From Bacteroidota bacterium (GTDB taxonomy: Bacteria > Bacteroidota > Bacteroidia > Chitinophagales > Chitinophagaceae), in the NCBI GenBank assembly GCA_947454745.1, contig CANGMV010000009.1, positions 1 to 13,019 of the forward strand: a stretch of DNA of 13,019 bases. The letters are read 5' to 3'. This document shows, in pieces, positions 1 through 7,101 of this stretch. A program made the position numbers and the translations under genes. Each line of letters starts with the position of its first letter. The first letter of the stretch is position 1. A model generated the notes under the pieces. That model saw only the letters and a program-made list of their open reading frames with translations, did no database searches and was not told the origin of the DNA.

Positions 1-1
1 A

Positions 2-1351
2 GTAGTAGGTACTTTAATGAGTATTATTACGGAGTATTACACTGCAATGGGTAAGCGTCCTGTATTAAGTATTATCAAACAATCTAGCACTGGTCACGCA
101 ACTAATATTATTGGTGGTTTAGCAATTGGTATGGAATCTACTTTCTATCCAATTTTAGTATTAGCTGCTGGTATTTATGGTTCATTTGCTTGTGCTGGTT
201 TATATGGTGTAGCTATTGCTGCTGCAGGTATGATGGCTACAACTGCTATGCAATTAGCAATTGATGCATTTGGTCCAATTGCAGACAACGCAGGTGGTAT
301 TGCTGAAATGAGTGAATTACCAGCTGAAATTCGTGAGAAAACAGATATTTTAGATGCGGTAGGTAATACAACAGCAGCTAGTGGTAAAGGTTTTGCCATT
401 GCTTCTGCTGCATTAACTTCATTGGCTTTATTCGCTGCCTTCGTAGGTGTAGCGATGCCAAATAATCAACATATCGACATTTACAAAGCAGACGTTTTAG
501 CGGCTTTATTTGTAGGGGGTATGATTCCATTCATTTTCTCTTCATTAGCGATACGTGCAGTGGGTGAAGCAGCTATGGCAATGGTGGAAGAAGTTCGTCG
601 TCAGTTCCGTACCATTCCAGGTATTATGGAAGGTACTGGTAAGCCAGAATATGATAAATGTGTAGCGATTTCAACTGAAGCATCTTTGAAAAAAATGATG
701 TTACCAGGTGCCATCACAATTATCTCTCCTATTTTAATCGGTTTCACATTAGGCCCAGAAGCTTTAGGTGGTTTCTTAGCCGGTGCAACGGTGAGTGGTG
801 TATTGATGGGTATTTTCCAAAACAATGCAGGTGGTGCATGGGATAATGCTAAAAAATCTTTTGAAAAAGGAGTTGAAATTAATGGAGAGATGTTCTATAA
901 AAAATCAGAACCACATAAAGCATCTGTAACAGGTGATACTGTGGGTGATCCATTTAAAGATACATCTGGTCCATCAATGAATATCTTGATTAAATTGATG
1001 TCCATTGTATCATTAGTATTAGCGCCAACATTGGCTAAAATGCATCCAACAAGTGCAGCAACTTCAAAGCAACAAACTGTTGAAATTTCAGTAATGAAAT
1101 CTGATTCAGCTTGTGCTAAGATGGATTCTGCAGCATGTGCTAAAATGGGTGATTCAGCATGTTGCGATAAAAGCAAAACAGTAACTGTTTCTGCGGACGC
1201 AAAAACTTTGGTTCAAGCTTTACAAGCAGATGGTTTAGCTCCAAAGGACAACGTTACTATCCAAGTAAAAAATGGTAAAATTTCTGTAAATGGAAAAGCA
1301 TTGACCGATGAGCAAAATGCCAAATACGCTTCTTATATTAAAATGAAGTAA
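2..1351 (+). CDS. hppA: Membrane-bound K+-dependent pyrophosphatase (HppA), 5'-truncated by window edge
   Basis: Integral membrane ion pump that couples hydrolysis of cytoplasmic pyrophosphate to export of H+ or Na+. The reading frame is open back to base 2, so the ATG at 17 is internal; family members have about 700-800 residues and only the last ~450 are here. Numbering from that ATG, DAFGPIADNAGGIAEM (83-98) and GDTVGDPFKDTSGPS (306-320) are the Asp-rich Mg-PPi-binding motifs. GNTTAASGKG (116-125) has Ala at 120 and Gly at 123, where K+-independent enzymes carry Lys and Thr, so this should be the K+-dependent subfamily. H+ versus Na+ specificity depends on helices outside the window. Six to eight membrane segments are visible, the last at about 322-340. 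Residues 341-444 form an extra soluble tail with four cysteines, expected outside the membrane if the usual topology holds. Codon choice is strongly biased (GGT, TTA, GCT/GCA), as in highly expressed genes. Family identity is very secure. Confidence 0.96.
   Translation, partial: VVGTLMSIITEYYTAMGKRPVLSIIKQSSTGHATNIIGGLAIGMESTFYPILVLAAGIYGSFACAGLYGVAIAAAGMMATTAMQLAIDAFGPIADNAGGIAEMSELPAEIREKTDILDAVGNTTAASGKGFAIASAALTSLALFAAFVGVAMPNNQHIDIYKADVLAALFVGGMIPFIFSSLAIRAVGEAAMAMVEEVRRQFRTIPGIMEGTGKPEYDKCVAISTEASLKKMMLPGAITIISPILIGFTLGPEALGGFLAGATVSGVLMGIFQNNAGGAWDNAKKSFEKGVEINGEMFYKKSEPHKASVTGDTVGDPFKDTSGPSMNILIKLMSIVSLVLAPTLAKMHPTSAATSKQQTVEISVMKSDSACAKMDSAACAKMGDSACCDKSKTVTVSADAKTLVQALQADGLAPKDNVTIQVKNGKISVNGKALTDEQNAKYASYIKMK
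1103..1165 (+). repeat. Short imperfect tandem repeat encoding a Cys-rich patch in HppA
   Basis: Two adjacent units of about 24 bases (gattcagcttgtgctaagatg and a close copy ending gctaaaatg) followed by a partial third unit encode DSACAKM, DSAACAKM and DSACC. This places Cys at residues 366, 374, 382 and 383 of the visible protein, with Lys/Met between them. It looks like a local microduplication within the C-terminal extension of the pyrophosphatase gene. Confidence 0.6.
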
Positions 1352-1387
1352 TCCATCTTAAAAGAATTTTCAATATATTTTAACATA

Positions 1388-1418
1388 AATCCCTCCGAAT
1401 ATTCGGGGGGATTTTTTG
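1388..1418 (+). terminator. Rho-independent terminator of hppA
   Basis: A 10-bp stem (1388-1397 with 1404-1413, one G-T wobble) around a 6-base AT loop is followed by a run of six T from 1412. It begins 37 bases after the hppA stop codon and ends the upstream unit before the blaI promoter. Confidence 0.88.
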
Positions 1419-1428
1419 TTATATCCCC

Positions 1429-1463
1429 TTGATATAGTAGATTGCTTACGAATATAATCGTAA
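1429..1463 (+). promoter_or_regulatory. Putative blaI promoter with overlapping operator-like inverted repeat
   Basis: TTGATA (1429-1434) and TATAAT (1453-1458) are separated by 18 bases. The inverted repeat TTACGA-N6-TCGTAA (arms 1446-1451 and 1458-1463) straddles the TATAAT box. The ATG at 1468 lies only 10 bases past TATAAT, so the transcript would be leaderless or nearly so, in keeping with the absence of a Shine-Dalgarno sequence. BlaI-family repressors bind dyad operators and commonly repress their own operon, so autoregulation is a reasonable inference. The arms do not match the classical staphylococcal TACA/TGTA core, so assignment to BlaI rests on position only. Confidence 0.5.
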
Positions 1464-1467
1464 TACC

Positions 1468-1848
1468 ATGAGCAAAGTATTTAAGCCTACCGAAAGTGAA
1501 TTAGAAATTTTAAGCATTTTATGGGAGAAAGAAAATGCGACGGTTCGTGAAGTGCATGAAGTCATATTTCAAACAAAGGAAGTGGGTTATACGACTACCC
1601 TTAAATTAATGCAAATCATGCATGAAAAAGGTTTAGTGTCTCGCAATGAAACCGCTAAAACACATATTTACAAGCCTAATTTTGATAAAGAGAAAGCGCA
1701 AGAGCATTATATAGGCAAAATGATTAAAACCTTATTTAGCGGGAGTACATCTCAATTAGTGATGCAAGCATTGGGTAAACATAAACCAACAAATGCCGAT
1801 TTAACGGAGATCAAAAATTTGATCAATCAATTAGAAACTAAAGGATAA
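1468..1848 (+). CDS. blaI: BlaI/MecI/CopY-family transcriptional repressor
   Basis: A 126-residue DNA-binding repressor of the penicillinase-repressor family, the usual length. The N-terminal winged helix (about 5-72) opens with the typical KPTESELEILSILWEKENAT; VGYTTTLKLMQIMHEKGLV (39-57) covers the recognition helix and the wing follows with HIYKP (66-70). The C-terminal half (about 75-124) is the helical dimerisation part, and in the family the partner M56 protease acts on this repressor to lift repression. The stop codon lies 13 bases before the M56 gene, so the two are almost certainly co-transcribed. No beta-lactamase or copper gene is near, so the regulon beyond its own operon is unknown. 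The ATG at 1468 gives a full-length domain, with a promoter directly in front. Confidence 0.93.
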   Translation: MSKVFKPTESELEILSILWEKENATVREVHEVIFQTKEVGYTTTLKLMQIMHEKGLVSRNETAKTHIYKPNFDKEKAQEHYIGKMIKTLFSGSTSQLVMQALGKHKPTNADLTEIKNLINQLETKG

Positions 1849-1861
1849 TCTTTTTCTAACT

Positions 1862-3283
1862 ATGGTAGCATTATCTAATATACCATTTGCGATATATAAT
1901 AACATTATTGTGATGAGTTGTTTATGGTTAGTATATCAAATCATTGCAACCTATTTAAAAGTATCACCTAGTAGATTGTTTGTATTGGCTGTTGTTTTTC
2001 AATTGTCGGCTACTAGCAAATTTTTATGGGATGTATTTATACCTGTTACTCCTATTTCTTTATTCCATTCTTTTGAAATTATTAAATTCCCTGATTTACT
2101 AAAACAATCCAATAATGTAATCATTTTTATAGGTGCTGCTTATTGTATTGCATTTTTTGTTTTATTAGTCAATTTGGTGATTCAATATATTAAATTAGCA
2201 CATGTAAGGTCAACTGCCAATTATAGTCGTTCAAATGAATGGGATCAATTATTATTGGATATTCCAAACAAGGTAAATTCAAAAATAAAAATTGGCACAA
2301 GTGCATTGATAGAAAGTCCAATTGTTTTTGGTTATTTAGAGCCCATTATTTTGTTGCCCATTTCAATTTGTACGCAGTTAAATGCATCTCAAATAAAGCT
2401 AATCTTAGTTCATGAATTAGCACATATTTTAAGACAAGATTATCTACTTAACTGGTTTTCTGAAATGGCAAAAATCATATTATGGTTTAATCCATTTGTG
2501 TATCTAATGCATACTGCAATGCATTTGCAAAGGGAACTTACTTGTGATGAATTCGTAATGAATCATACTCAAGAACCTATTGCCTATTCAAAAGCATTAT
2601 ACGAACTTGCAAAAAGGAAACATTTGCAACAAATACAATTGAGCATGGGTGTAATGCATTCTCAGCATGAATTATTGTATCGTATCCATAAAATCAATAA
2701 AGTTCAATTCAATCCTCAAAGGGTAAAGGCTTATCCAATAGTTATTGTAATGGTTATCTTACTGATAGCTACTACACTTGTTCCGATTAAAAATTCGACC
2801 CATCCAATATTAGCTACTACCCATTTAGTATATTCAAGTACTAAAGCTAACATTACTAAAAATCAAAACTTTAGCGCATCGAAAAACATAGCCCACCCCG
2901 TTTCGAAGAAAAAAAAGACAATGAATGTTCCGGATGAAATAGCGGAACCTTCGTTTCAATTCACTTCAACAGACAACAATAAGGAACTTAGTTATAATAA
3001 TATATTAAACGAAACGAAGCAATGGATTAAGACACATGAAAACCCAGCACAGTTTGCAAGCTATAATTCATTAAATGATTCAATTGAAAATCGAATTGCT
3101 GAACGATTATTAATTAGTGCGATCTTAAAAAACTACCAATTAAAAAAGGCTTTGCTTGAAAAGCGACTTGAAGTTGCAACAGACGCAAATGAAGCGAAAG
3201 ATTTTATATTGAATAGTTCAGAATGGGCCGATATGGTACAATATGAAAAATGGGTACAAACTTTTTTAAACAGACAGCAATAG
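1862..3283 (+). CDS. M56-family (BlaR1-like) membrane zinc metallopeptidase
   Basis: A membrane sensor-protease of 473 residues. Predicted membrane segments lie at about 11-31, 38-59, 86-110 and 291-309. The protease region between the third and fourth contains HELAH (184-188), with Glu225 in RELTCDE (224-230) 41 residues after His184 as likely third zinc ligand; as I recall, this matches the spacing in BlaR1. In the family, a signal outside the membrane activates the cytoplasmic zinc site, which inactivates the BlaI-type repressor. The part after the last helix (310-473) is not a penicillin-binding domain: there is no recognisable SxxK/KTG set. It starts with a Ser/Thr/Lys-rich linker and ends in a mainly helical, charged segment that I cannot assign. 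Start ATG 1862 follows blaI by 13 bases. The last 18 bases overlap the 3' end of the convergent WbqC-like gene. Fold and protease class are secure; the signal is unknown. Confidence 0.9.
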   Translation: MVALSNIPFAIYNNIIVMSCLWLVYQIIATYLKVSPSRLFVLAVVFQLSATSKFLWDVFIPVTPISLFHSFEIIKFPDLLKQSNNVIIFIGAAYCIAFFVLLVNLVIQYIKLAHVRSTANYSRSNEWDQLLLDIPNKVNSKIKIGTSALIESPIVFGYLEPIILLPISICTQLNASQIKLILVHELAHILRQDYLLNWFSEMAKIILWFNPFVYLMHTAMHLQRELTCDEFVMNHTQEPIAYSKALYELAKRKHLQQIQLSMGVMHSQHELLYRIHKINKVQFNPQRVKAYPIVIVMVILLIATTLVPIKNSTHPILATTHLVYSSTKANITKNQNFSASKNIAHPVSKKKKTMNVPDEIAEPSFQFTSTDNNKELSYNNILNETKQWIKTHENPAQFASYNSLNDSIENRIAERLLISAILKNYQLKKALLEKRLEVATDANEAKDFILNSSEWADMVQYEKWVQTFLNRQQ

Positions 3284-3892
3284 TTGATTAGCTTGTTTAC
3301 CTCCACAATTAAATAATAGATCAAGGACAGATAAGTTGGGTATAAAATTAATCTTGTCCTCAAATACCTGTTGATACTTTACGGCATTTGGGTAGGATTG
3401 GTAATTTTTTGGCAAATAAGGGTCAAATTCACGACGCTGTACATCGGTGACTGTTGAAATATCGGTATTGATATTAGTTTCTACATTCAGGATGATCCAT
3501 TTCCCTTTAGTTTGTTTTTTTGTCCAAATATGTGCGTTCATTAAAAATTCGATCAACATCTTTGGCTTAGTAGCATACATTGCTTTAAGATCGTCCTGAT
3601 AGTATTCAAAATAAGGAGAACGTTGATAGTTGGACACAAGTGCTTTATAATGTTGCTCATGCCATGGACTATCGTAGGCGATTTGAATGTCTTGAATTGG
3701 ACTTTTTTGATCTCTCCCTCCAATAATAGGAATGGTCAGGTGTAATGGGCCTTGAGCTGTTGCAATTACCATCCTGTTTTTAAAACTCATTTTAGAAAAG
3801 GGATGCTGGTTATCAAAATAGACCTTCTCTTCCTTAAGCAAAGATTGAATATGACTGATGGTTCCAAAATATTGTAAATCGGTAATGAGCAT
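3266..3892 (-). CDS. WbqC-like family protein
   Basis: A 208-residue cytoplasmic protein of the WbqC-like family. Visible landmarks are the N-terminal DLQYFGTISHI (5-15), the FSKMSFKNR motif (32-40) followed by GPLHLTIPI (48-56), HYKALVSNYQRSPYFEYY (81-98), and the C-terminal FIPNLSVLDLLFNCG (183-197). WbqC was named from an O-antigen locus, and family members are thought to act in glycan or nucleotide-sugar biosynthesis, but the reaction is not established to my knowledge. In Bacteroidota the gene often sits near signal peptidase genes; here it is alone, tail-to-tail with the M56 gene (18-base overlap) and head-to-head with the LEA lipoprotein gene. ATG 3892 matches the usual N-terminus of the family. 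Confidence 0.88.
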   Translation of the reverse strand: MLITDLQYFGTISHIQSLLKEEKVYFDNQHPFSKMSFKNRMVIATAQGPLHLTIPIIGGRDQKSPIQDIQIAYDSPWHEQHYKALVSNYQRSPYFEYYQDDLKAMYATKPKMLIEFLMNAHIWTKKQTKGKWIILNVETNINTDISTVTDVQRREFDPYLPKNYQSYPNAVKYQQVFEDKINFIPNLSVLDLLFNCGGKQANQLLLSV

Positions 3893-3965
3893 ACTTACGC
3901 AAATAGTTGTGTAAATATATTTTCAGATACTGCAATAACCTATTATTTTTAACGAAATTTGTAGG

Positions 3966-4433
3966 ATGAAGCTAAATAGAACCTTATTATTCGTTATTAT
4001 ATTTATTGCTGCGAGTTGTGCTACTCCAAAGCCATTTGTGTTTAAAGGATTAAAATCCATAAAAATGGAAAAAGCTAGCTTAGGCAAGAATATATTTAAT
4101 GCCAGTTTTGCGTATCAAAACCCAAATCATTTTGAGCTAATTTTAAAACAGTTGGATTGTGATGTACTCGTAAATGACCAACCATTCACGCATTATCATT
4201 TGGACACCGCTTTTAAGATTCCTGCCAATACCGAATTTGTGATGCCTGCTAAGATGGAAATTGAACTATCTAGTATATTAAAGCACAGTGTAGATATATT
4301 ATTTAATAAACCAATGAAAATTACCGTGAAAGGGGATGCTACCCTATCTAAAGGCATTTTTACAAAACATATGCCTATTGAGTTTTCAACCGAGCAAAGG
4401 TTAAATTTAAAGGAAGCTTTAAAAGGAATTTAA
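3966..4433 (+). CDS. LEA type 2 (LEA14/WHy-like) family lipoprotein
   Basis: A 155-residue predicted lipoprotein. Residues 1-17 form a signal peptide (KLNR, hydrophobic core LLFVIIFI) with a lipobox AASC and lipidated Cys18. The rest is a single beta-sandwich domain of the LEA14/WHy type: FKGLKSIKME (26-35), then FNASFAYQNPNHFELILK (44-61), with the diagnostic NPN next to the hydrophobic strand, and DVLVNDQPF (66-74). Such domains are structural or stress-associated in plants and archaea; the bacterial lipoprotein versions have no defined role. It is transcribed away from the WbqC-like gene across a 73-base gap, with no downstream co-directional gene. Confidence 0.82.
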   Translation: MKLNRTLLFVIIFIAASCATPKPFVFKGLKSIKMEKASLGKNIFNASFAYQNPNHFELILKQLDCDVLVNDQPFTHYHLDTAFKIPANTEFVMPAKMEIELSSILKHSVDILFNKPMKITVKGDATLSKGIFTKHMPIEFSTEQRLNLKEALKGI

Positions 4434-4476
4434 TTGAATAGGAATTAAAGTCTTTTTTCTTAAGCTACTTAATCCA

Positions 4477-5106
4477 CTATTGATTCCAAGTAGATGGACT
4501 TTCTCTCCATTTCATTAAAGTATCTTGAGTAGCTGCATCCACATCTCCTTTTTCAACTGCTAAGTCAATTAAGCTAGCATAGTTCGTTAAAGAATGGAAT
4601 GGAACACCTGCTGCTTTAAAAGCTTCGTCGGCGATATTAAATCCATAATTAAATATCGATACCATACCAACTACTTCTAATCCTGCATTTCTTAATACAT
4701 CTACCACTTGTAAACTGCTTTTTCCAGTTGAAATTAAATCTTCAATAACTAGAATTTTATTGGTAGTTGCATATGCACCTTCTATTTGATTTCCTAAACC
4801 ATGTTCCTTTGGTTTTGGACGCACATAGATATAAGGCAATTTTAATTGATCCGCAGCCATCGCTCCCCAAGGGATACCTGCAGTTGCAACGCCAGCTAAC
4901 ATATCGGCACCATCAAATTTTTCAAAAATTACATTGCACATTTCACTTTTAATAAAATCACGAACATAAGGGAAAGACAATACTTTACGATTATCACAAT
5001 AAATTGGACTTTTCCAACCACTAGCCCATGTAAATGGATTATTTGGGCTTAATTTTACAGCACCTACTTGGAGTAATTTTTCAGCAACGGCTTTTTCGTT
5101 CGTCAT
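4477..5106 (-). CDS. pyrE: Orotate phosphoribosyltransferase
   Basis: Catalyses orotate + PRPP to orotidine monophosphate + PPi, the fifth step of de novo UMP synthesis, in the cytoplasm. The 209 residues match the family length. The PRPP-binding signature VIEDLISTGKS is at 120-130, and the mobile catalytic loop YVRPKPKEHGLGNQIEG at 94-110 includes Lys98, Lys100 and His102. The N-terminal GAVKLSPNNPFTWASGWKSPIY (15-36) is the orotate/PRPP-binding beginning typical of the enzyme. It is transcribed alone, divergent from the Nudix gene across 82 bases, and separated from pyrR-pyrB by that gene and coaD. The 43 bases between its stop and the LEA gene hold no convincing terminator. Confidence 0.97.
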   Translation of the reverse strand: MTNEKAVAEKLLQVGAVKLSPNNPFTWASGWKSPIYCDNRKVLSFPYVRDFIKSEMCNVIFEKFDGADMLAGVATAGIPWGAMAADQLKLPYIYVRPKPKEHGLGNQIEGAYATTNKILVIEDLISTGKSSLQVVDVLRNAGLEVVGMVSIFNYGFNIADEAFKAAGVPFHSLTNYASLIDLAVEKGDVDAATQDTLMKWRESPSTWNQ

Positions 5107-5139
5107 AATAGTATTGTATTGTTGGCACGAAATTAATGG

Positions 5140-5177
5140 CTAAATACTAATTTTACACTAAGAGTTACTAAATACTA
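5140..5177. repeat. 10-base direct repeat in the pyrE/Nudix divergent intergenic region
   Basis: CTAAATACTA occurs at 5140-5149 and again at 5168-5177, offset 28 bases. Both lie in the 82-base gap between the divergent starts of pyrE and the Nudix gene. It could be a paired binding site, but the region is very AT-rich and chance is a serious alternative. Confidence 0.3.
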
Positions 5178-5188
5178 TACACATTTTT

Positions 5189-5617
5189 ATGCCAACACAA
5201 ATAATTGCTGCAGGTGGACTGGTTACCAACCCGAAAGGAGAAATTTTATGGATATTCCGACGTGGTTTTTGGGACTTGCCTAAGGGAAAATTAGATGATG
5301 GAGAAACGATTCAAAGCTGTGCAGTTAGAGAAGTGGAAGAAGAAACGGGGATTCAACATATTCAATTACATGAAATGCTTTGTTTTACGAATCATCTCTA
5401 TTTTGATAAGTACTTAAATGAGGAAGTAAATAAACGCACGTATTGGTTTCATATGTCTATTAAAGAAATGCAGGAAGGTGTTCCTCAAACTACAGAAGAC
5501 ATTGAGAAAATTGAGTGGCATAGCTTGGGAAAAGCAAGACATTGTTTGGATCAAACCTATCCTACCATTATCGAAGTGGTAGAAGCGTTTAGAAACAAAT
5601 TGAATAAGTTAGCTTAA
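5189..5617 (+). CDS. Nudix hydrolase
   Basis: A 142-residue single-domain Nudix protein, hydrolysing a nucleoside diphosphate linked to another moiety. The complete Nudix box lies at 33-55, with Gly33, Glu39, Arg47-Glu48, Glu51-Glu52 and Gly54, so the metal-binding helix is intact. The preceding FRRGFWDLPKGKL places it among MutT/ADP-ribose-type enzymes of broad specificity; the substrate cannot be read from sequence. It lies between pyrE and coaD, so a nucleotide house-cleaning role is plausible but unproven. It starts at ATG 5189 without a clear ribosome binding site, and its stop overlaps the convergent coaD stop by 4 bases. Confidence 0.93.
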   Translation: MPTQIIAAGGLVTNPKGEILWIFRRGFWDLPKGKLDDGETIQSCAVREVEEETGIQHIQLHEMLCFTNHLYFDKYLNEEVNKRTYWFHMSIKEMQEGVPQTTEDIEKIEWHSLGKARHCLDQTYPTIIEVVEAFRNKLNKLA

Positions 5618-6090
5618 ATTGATTTGTTCAAAGTATGTATTACTTCCTGAGGTAAAAACGGAGATGCATCACCCCCATTTCGGATAATATCTCGTACAAT
5701 GGTTGATGCTACCGAAGTGTACTTTGGCTCTCCCGTTAAAAAGATCGTTTCAATTTGTCTGTCCATGGTTCTATTGGCGTCTGCAATTGTTTTTTCGTAT
5801 TCAAAATCACTAACATAACGAATGCCTCTTAATATAAACTGGGCTCCAATTTCCTGACAATATTTTATGGTTAAACCATCATAAATAGCTGCTTCTACTT
5901 TTGGCTCATTCTTGTATATTTCTTCAAACCAAATTCGACGTTGGTCTGCACTAAACATAGGATTTTTCGCAGCATTCATACCTATTCCTACAATAACTTT
6001 ATCAAACAAGGGTAATGAACGATTAATGATATCAATATGGCCTAATGTAACCGGATCGAAGGTTCCAGGAAATAAACAGATTCTTTGCAT
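5614..6090 (-). CDS. coaD: Phosphopantetheine adenylyltransferase
   Basis: Transfers AMP from ATP to 4'-phosphopantetheine, giving dephospho-CoA, the penultimate step of coenzyme A synthesis. The 158 residues are the expected length. The nucleotidyltransferase motif GTFDPVTLGH (9-18) carries Thr10 and His18. KNPMFS (42-47), RGIR (88-91) and SVASTIVR (126-133) are the further substrate and ATP-binding elements. It lies 37 bases downstream of pyrB on the same strand and is probably the last gene of a pyrR-pyrB-coaD unit. The tail overlaps the convergent Nudix gene by 4 bases. Confidence 0.97.
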   Translation of the reverse strand: MQRICLFPGTFDPVTLGHIDIINRSLPLFDKVIVGIGMNAAKNPMFSADQRRIWFEEIYKNEPKVEAAIYDGLTIKYCQEIGAQFILRGIRYVSDFEYEKTIADANRTMDRQIETIFLTGEPKYTSVASTIVRDIIRNGGDASPFLPQEVIHTLNKSI

Positions 6091-6127
6091 GACCTAAAAG
6101 TATGAAAATTGTTAAAACAAACAGCTA

Positions 6128-7060
6128 TTAGGCTGGATTAGATCTGCCGGTGAGTAAGTATAAACAAGCCATCCTTACGGCTACCCCATTCTCAACCTGA
6201 TCTAGGATAATAGAATGGCTACTGTTGGCTACATCACTATCCATTTCTACACCTCGGTTAATTGGGCCTGGATGCATAATTACTATTTCCTTATTAAGCT
6301 TATCGAGACGCTCCATGGTAATGCCATACGCCAAGTTGTATTCCCTTAAAGAAGAGAATAAAGGCTGGTTTTGACGCTCTAATTGTATTCTAAGTACATT
6401 GGCAACATCACACCAAGCAAGGGCTTTGTCTAAATTATATTCTACCTTAATATCCATTGCTTCTTGTAAGTAGGTTGGAATCAAAGTTGGTGGGCCTGAA
6501 ACCATTACTTCAGCGCCCATTTTCTTTAATAAATAGATATTGCTTAGGGCAACTCTACTATGCATGATATCTCCTAATATGGCAACTTTCAAGCCCTTTA
6601 AACTTCCGAATTTTTCTTGCATTGAAAAGGCATCCAATAAAGCTTGTGTAGGGTGTTCATTAATACCGTCACCAGCATTAATTATGGCGGCGTCTATGTG
6701 CTTTGCTAAATAATGTGGAGCCCCCGAAGCACTATGGCGCATGACTACCATATCCACTTTCATGCTTAGAATATTATTGACTGTATCCAATAAGGTTTCT
6801 CCCTTTGCAGCTGAGGAACTTGATACGGTAAAATTCACAACATCGGCCGATAAACGACGTTCTGCTAATTCGAATGAGATCCTTGTTCGAGTAGAATTTT
6901 CGTAAAAAAGATTAACGATGGTTACATCCCTTAGTGTGGGAACTTTTTTAACGGGTCTTTGTAAAACTTCTTTGAATTGACCTGCAGTAGATAAAATAAG
7001 TTGAATATCCTCAGTGCTGAGGTCTTTGATACCAAGAAGATGTTTGGTAGATAGTGCCAT
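6128..7060 (-). CDS. pyrB: Aspartate carbamoyltransferase, catalytic subunit
   Basis: Condenses carbamoyl phosphate with aspartate to carbamoyl aspartate, the committed step of pyrimidine synthesis. The 310 residues match a catalytic chain. The carbamoyl-phosphate motif STRTR is at 56-60; SSAAKGE (82-88) provides the Ser/Lys loop that reaches into the neighbouring subunit; HPTQ is at 136-139 and HPGPINRG at 263-270. No pyrI regulatory subunit gene is in the window, and the pyrR gene lies 41 bases upstream, the pyrR-pyrB arrangement known from many bacteria. ATG 7060 directly precedes the conserved start of the protein. Confidence 0.97.
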   Translation of the reverse strand: MALSTKHLLGIKDLSTEDIQLILSTAGQFKEVLQRPVKKVPTLRDVTIVNLFYENSTRTRISFELAERRLSADVVNFTVSSSSAAKGETLLDTVNNILSMKVDMVVMRHSASGAPHYLAKHIDAAIINAGDGINEHPTQALLDAFSMQEKFGSLKGLKVAILGDIMHSRVALSNIYLLKKMGAEVMVSGPPTLIPTYLQEAMDIKVEYNLDKALAWCDVANVLRIQLERQNQPLFSSLREYNLAYGITMERLDKLNKEIVIMHPGPINRGVEMDSDVANSSHSIILDQVENGVAVRMACLYLLTGRSNPA

Positions 7061-7067
7061 TAAAAAA

Positions 7068-7075
7068 CAAAATTA
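7068..7075 (-). promoter_or_regulatory. Possible -7 box of an internal pyrB promoter
   Basis: On the minus strand this reads TAATTTTG, a perfect match to the Bacteroidota -7 consensus TAnnTTTG, 7 bases before the pyrB ATG. A transcript from here would be almost leaderless. No TTG is at the usual -33 distance (the nearest is 12 bases upstream), and the gap is AT-rich, so this is tentative. Confidence 0.3.
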
Positions 7076-7101
7076 ATATAATTTTTTCAACTAACCATTA
7101 C

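Noticed and set aside
17..19. ATG at 17 as the start of the pyrophosphatase gene
   Set aside because: The frame is open upstream to base 2, and the homologous protein needs some 300 more N-terminal residues, so this Met is internal.
895..1176. Minus-strand open frame with several Cys/Ala residues opposite the hppA tail
   Set aside because: It is the antisense shadow of the repeated Cys-rich region, with no family resemblance, promoter or independent coding signal.
1468..3283. A beta-lactam resistance module
   Set aside because: The BlaI and M56 pair lacks a penicillin-binding sensor domain and no beta-lactamase or PBP2a gene is adjacent, so a resistance role is not supported.
4434..4476. 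Bidirectional terminator between the LEA gene and pyrE
   Set aside because: Only a 5-bp AT-rich hairpin (TTAAG-CTA-CTTAA) is present, with the T-run on the wrong side for either gene.
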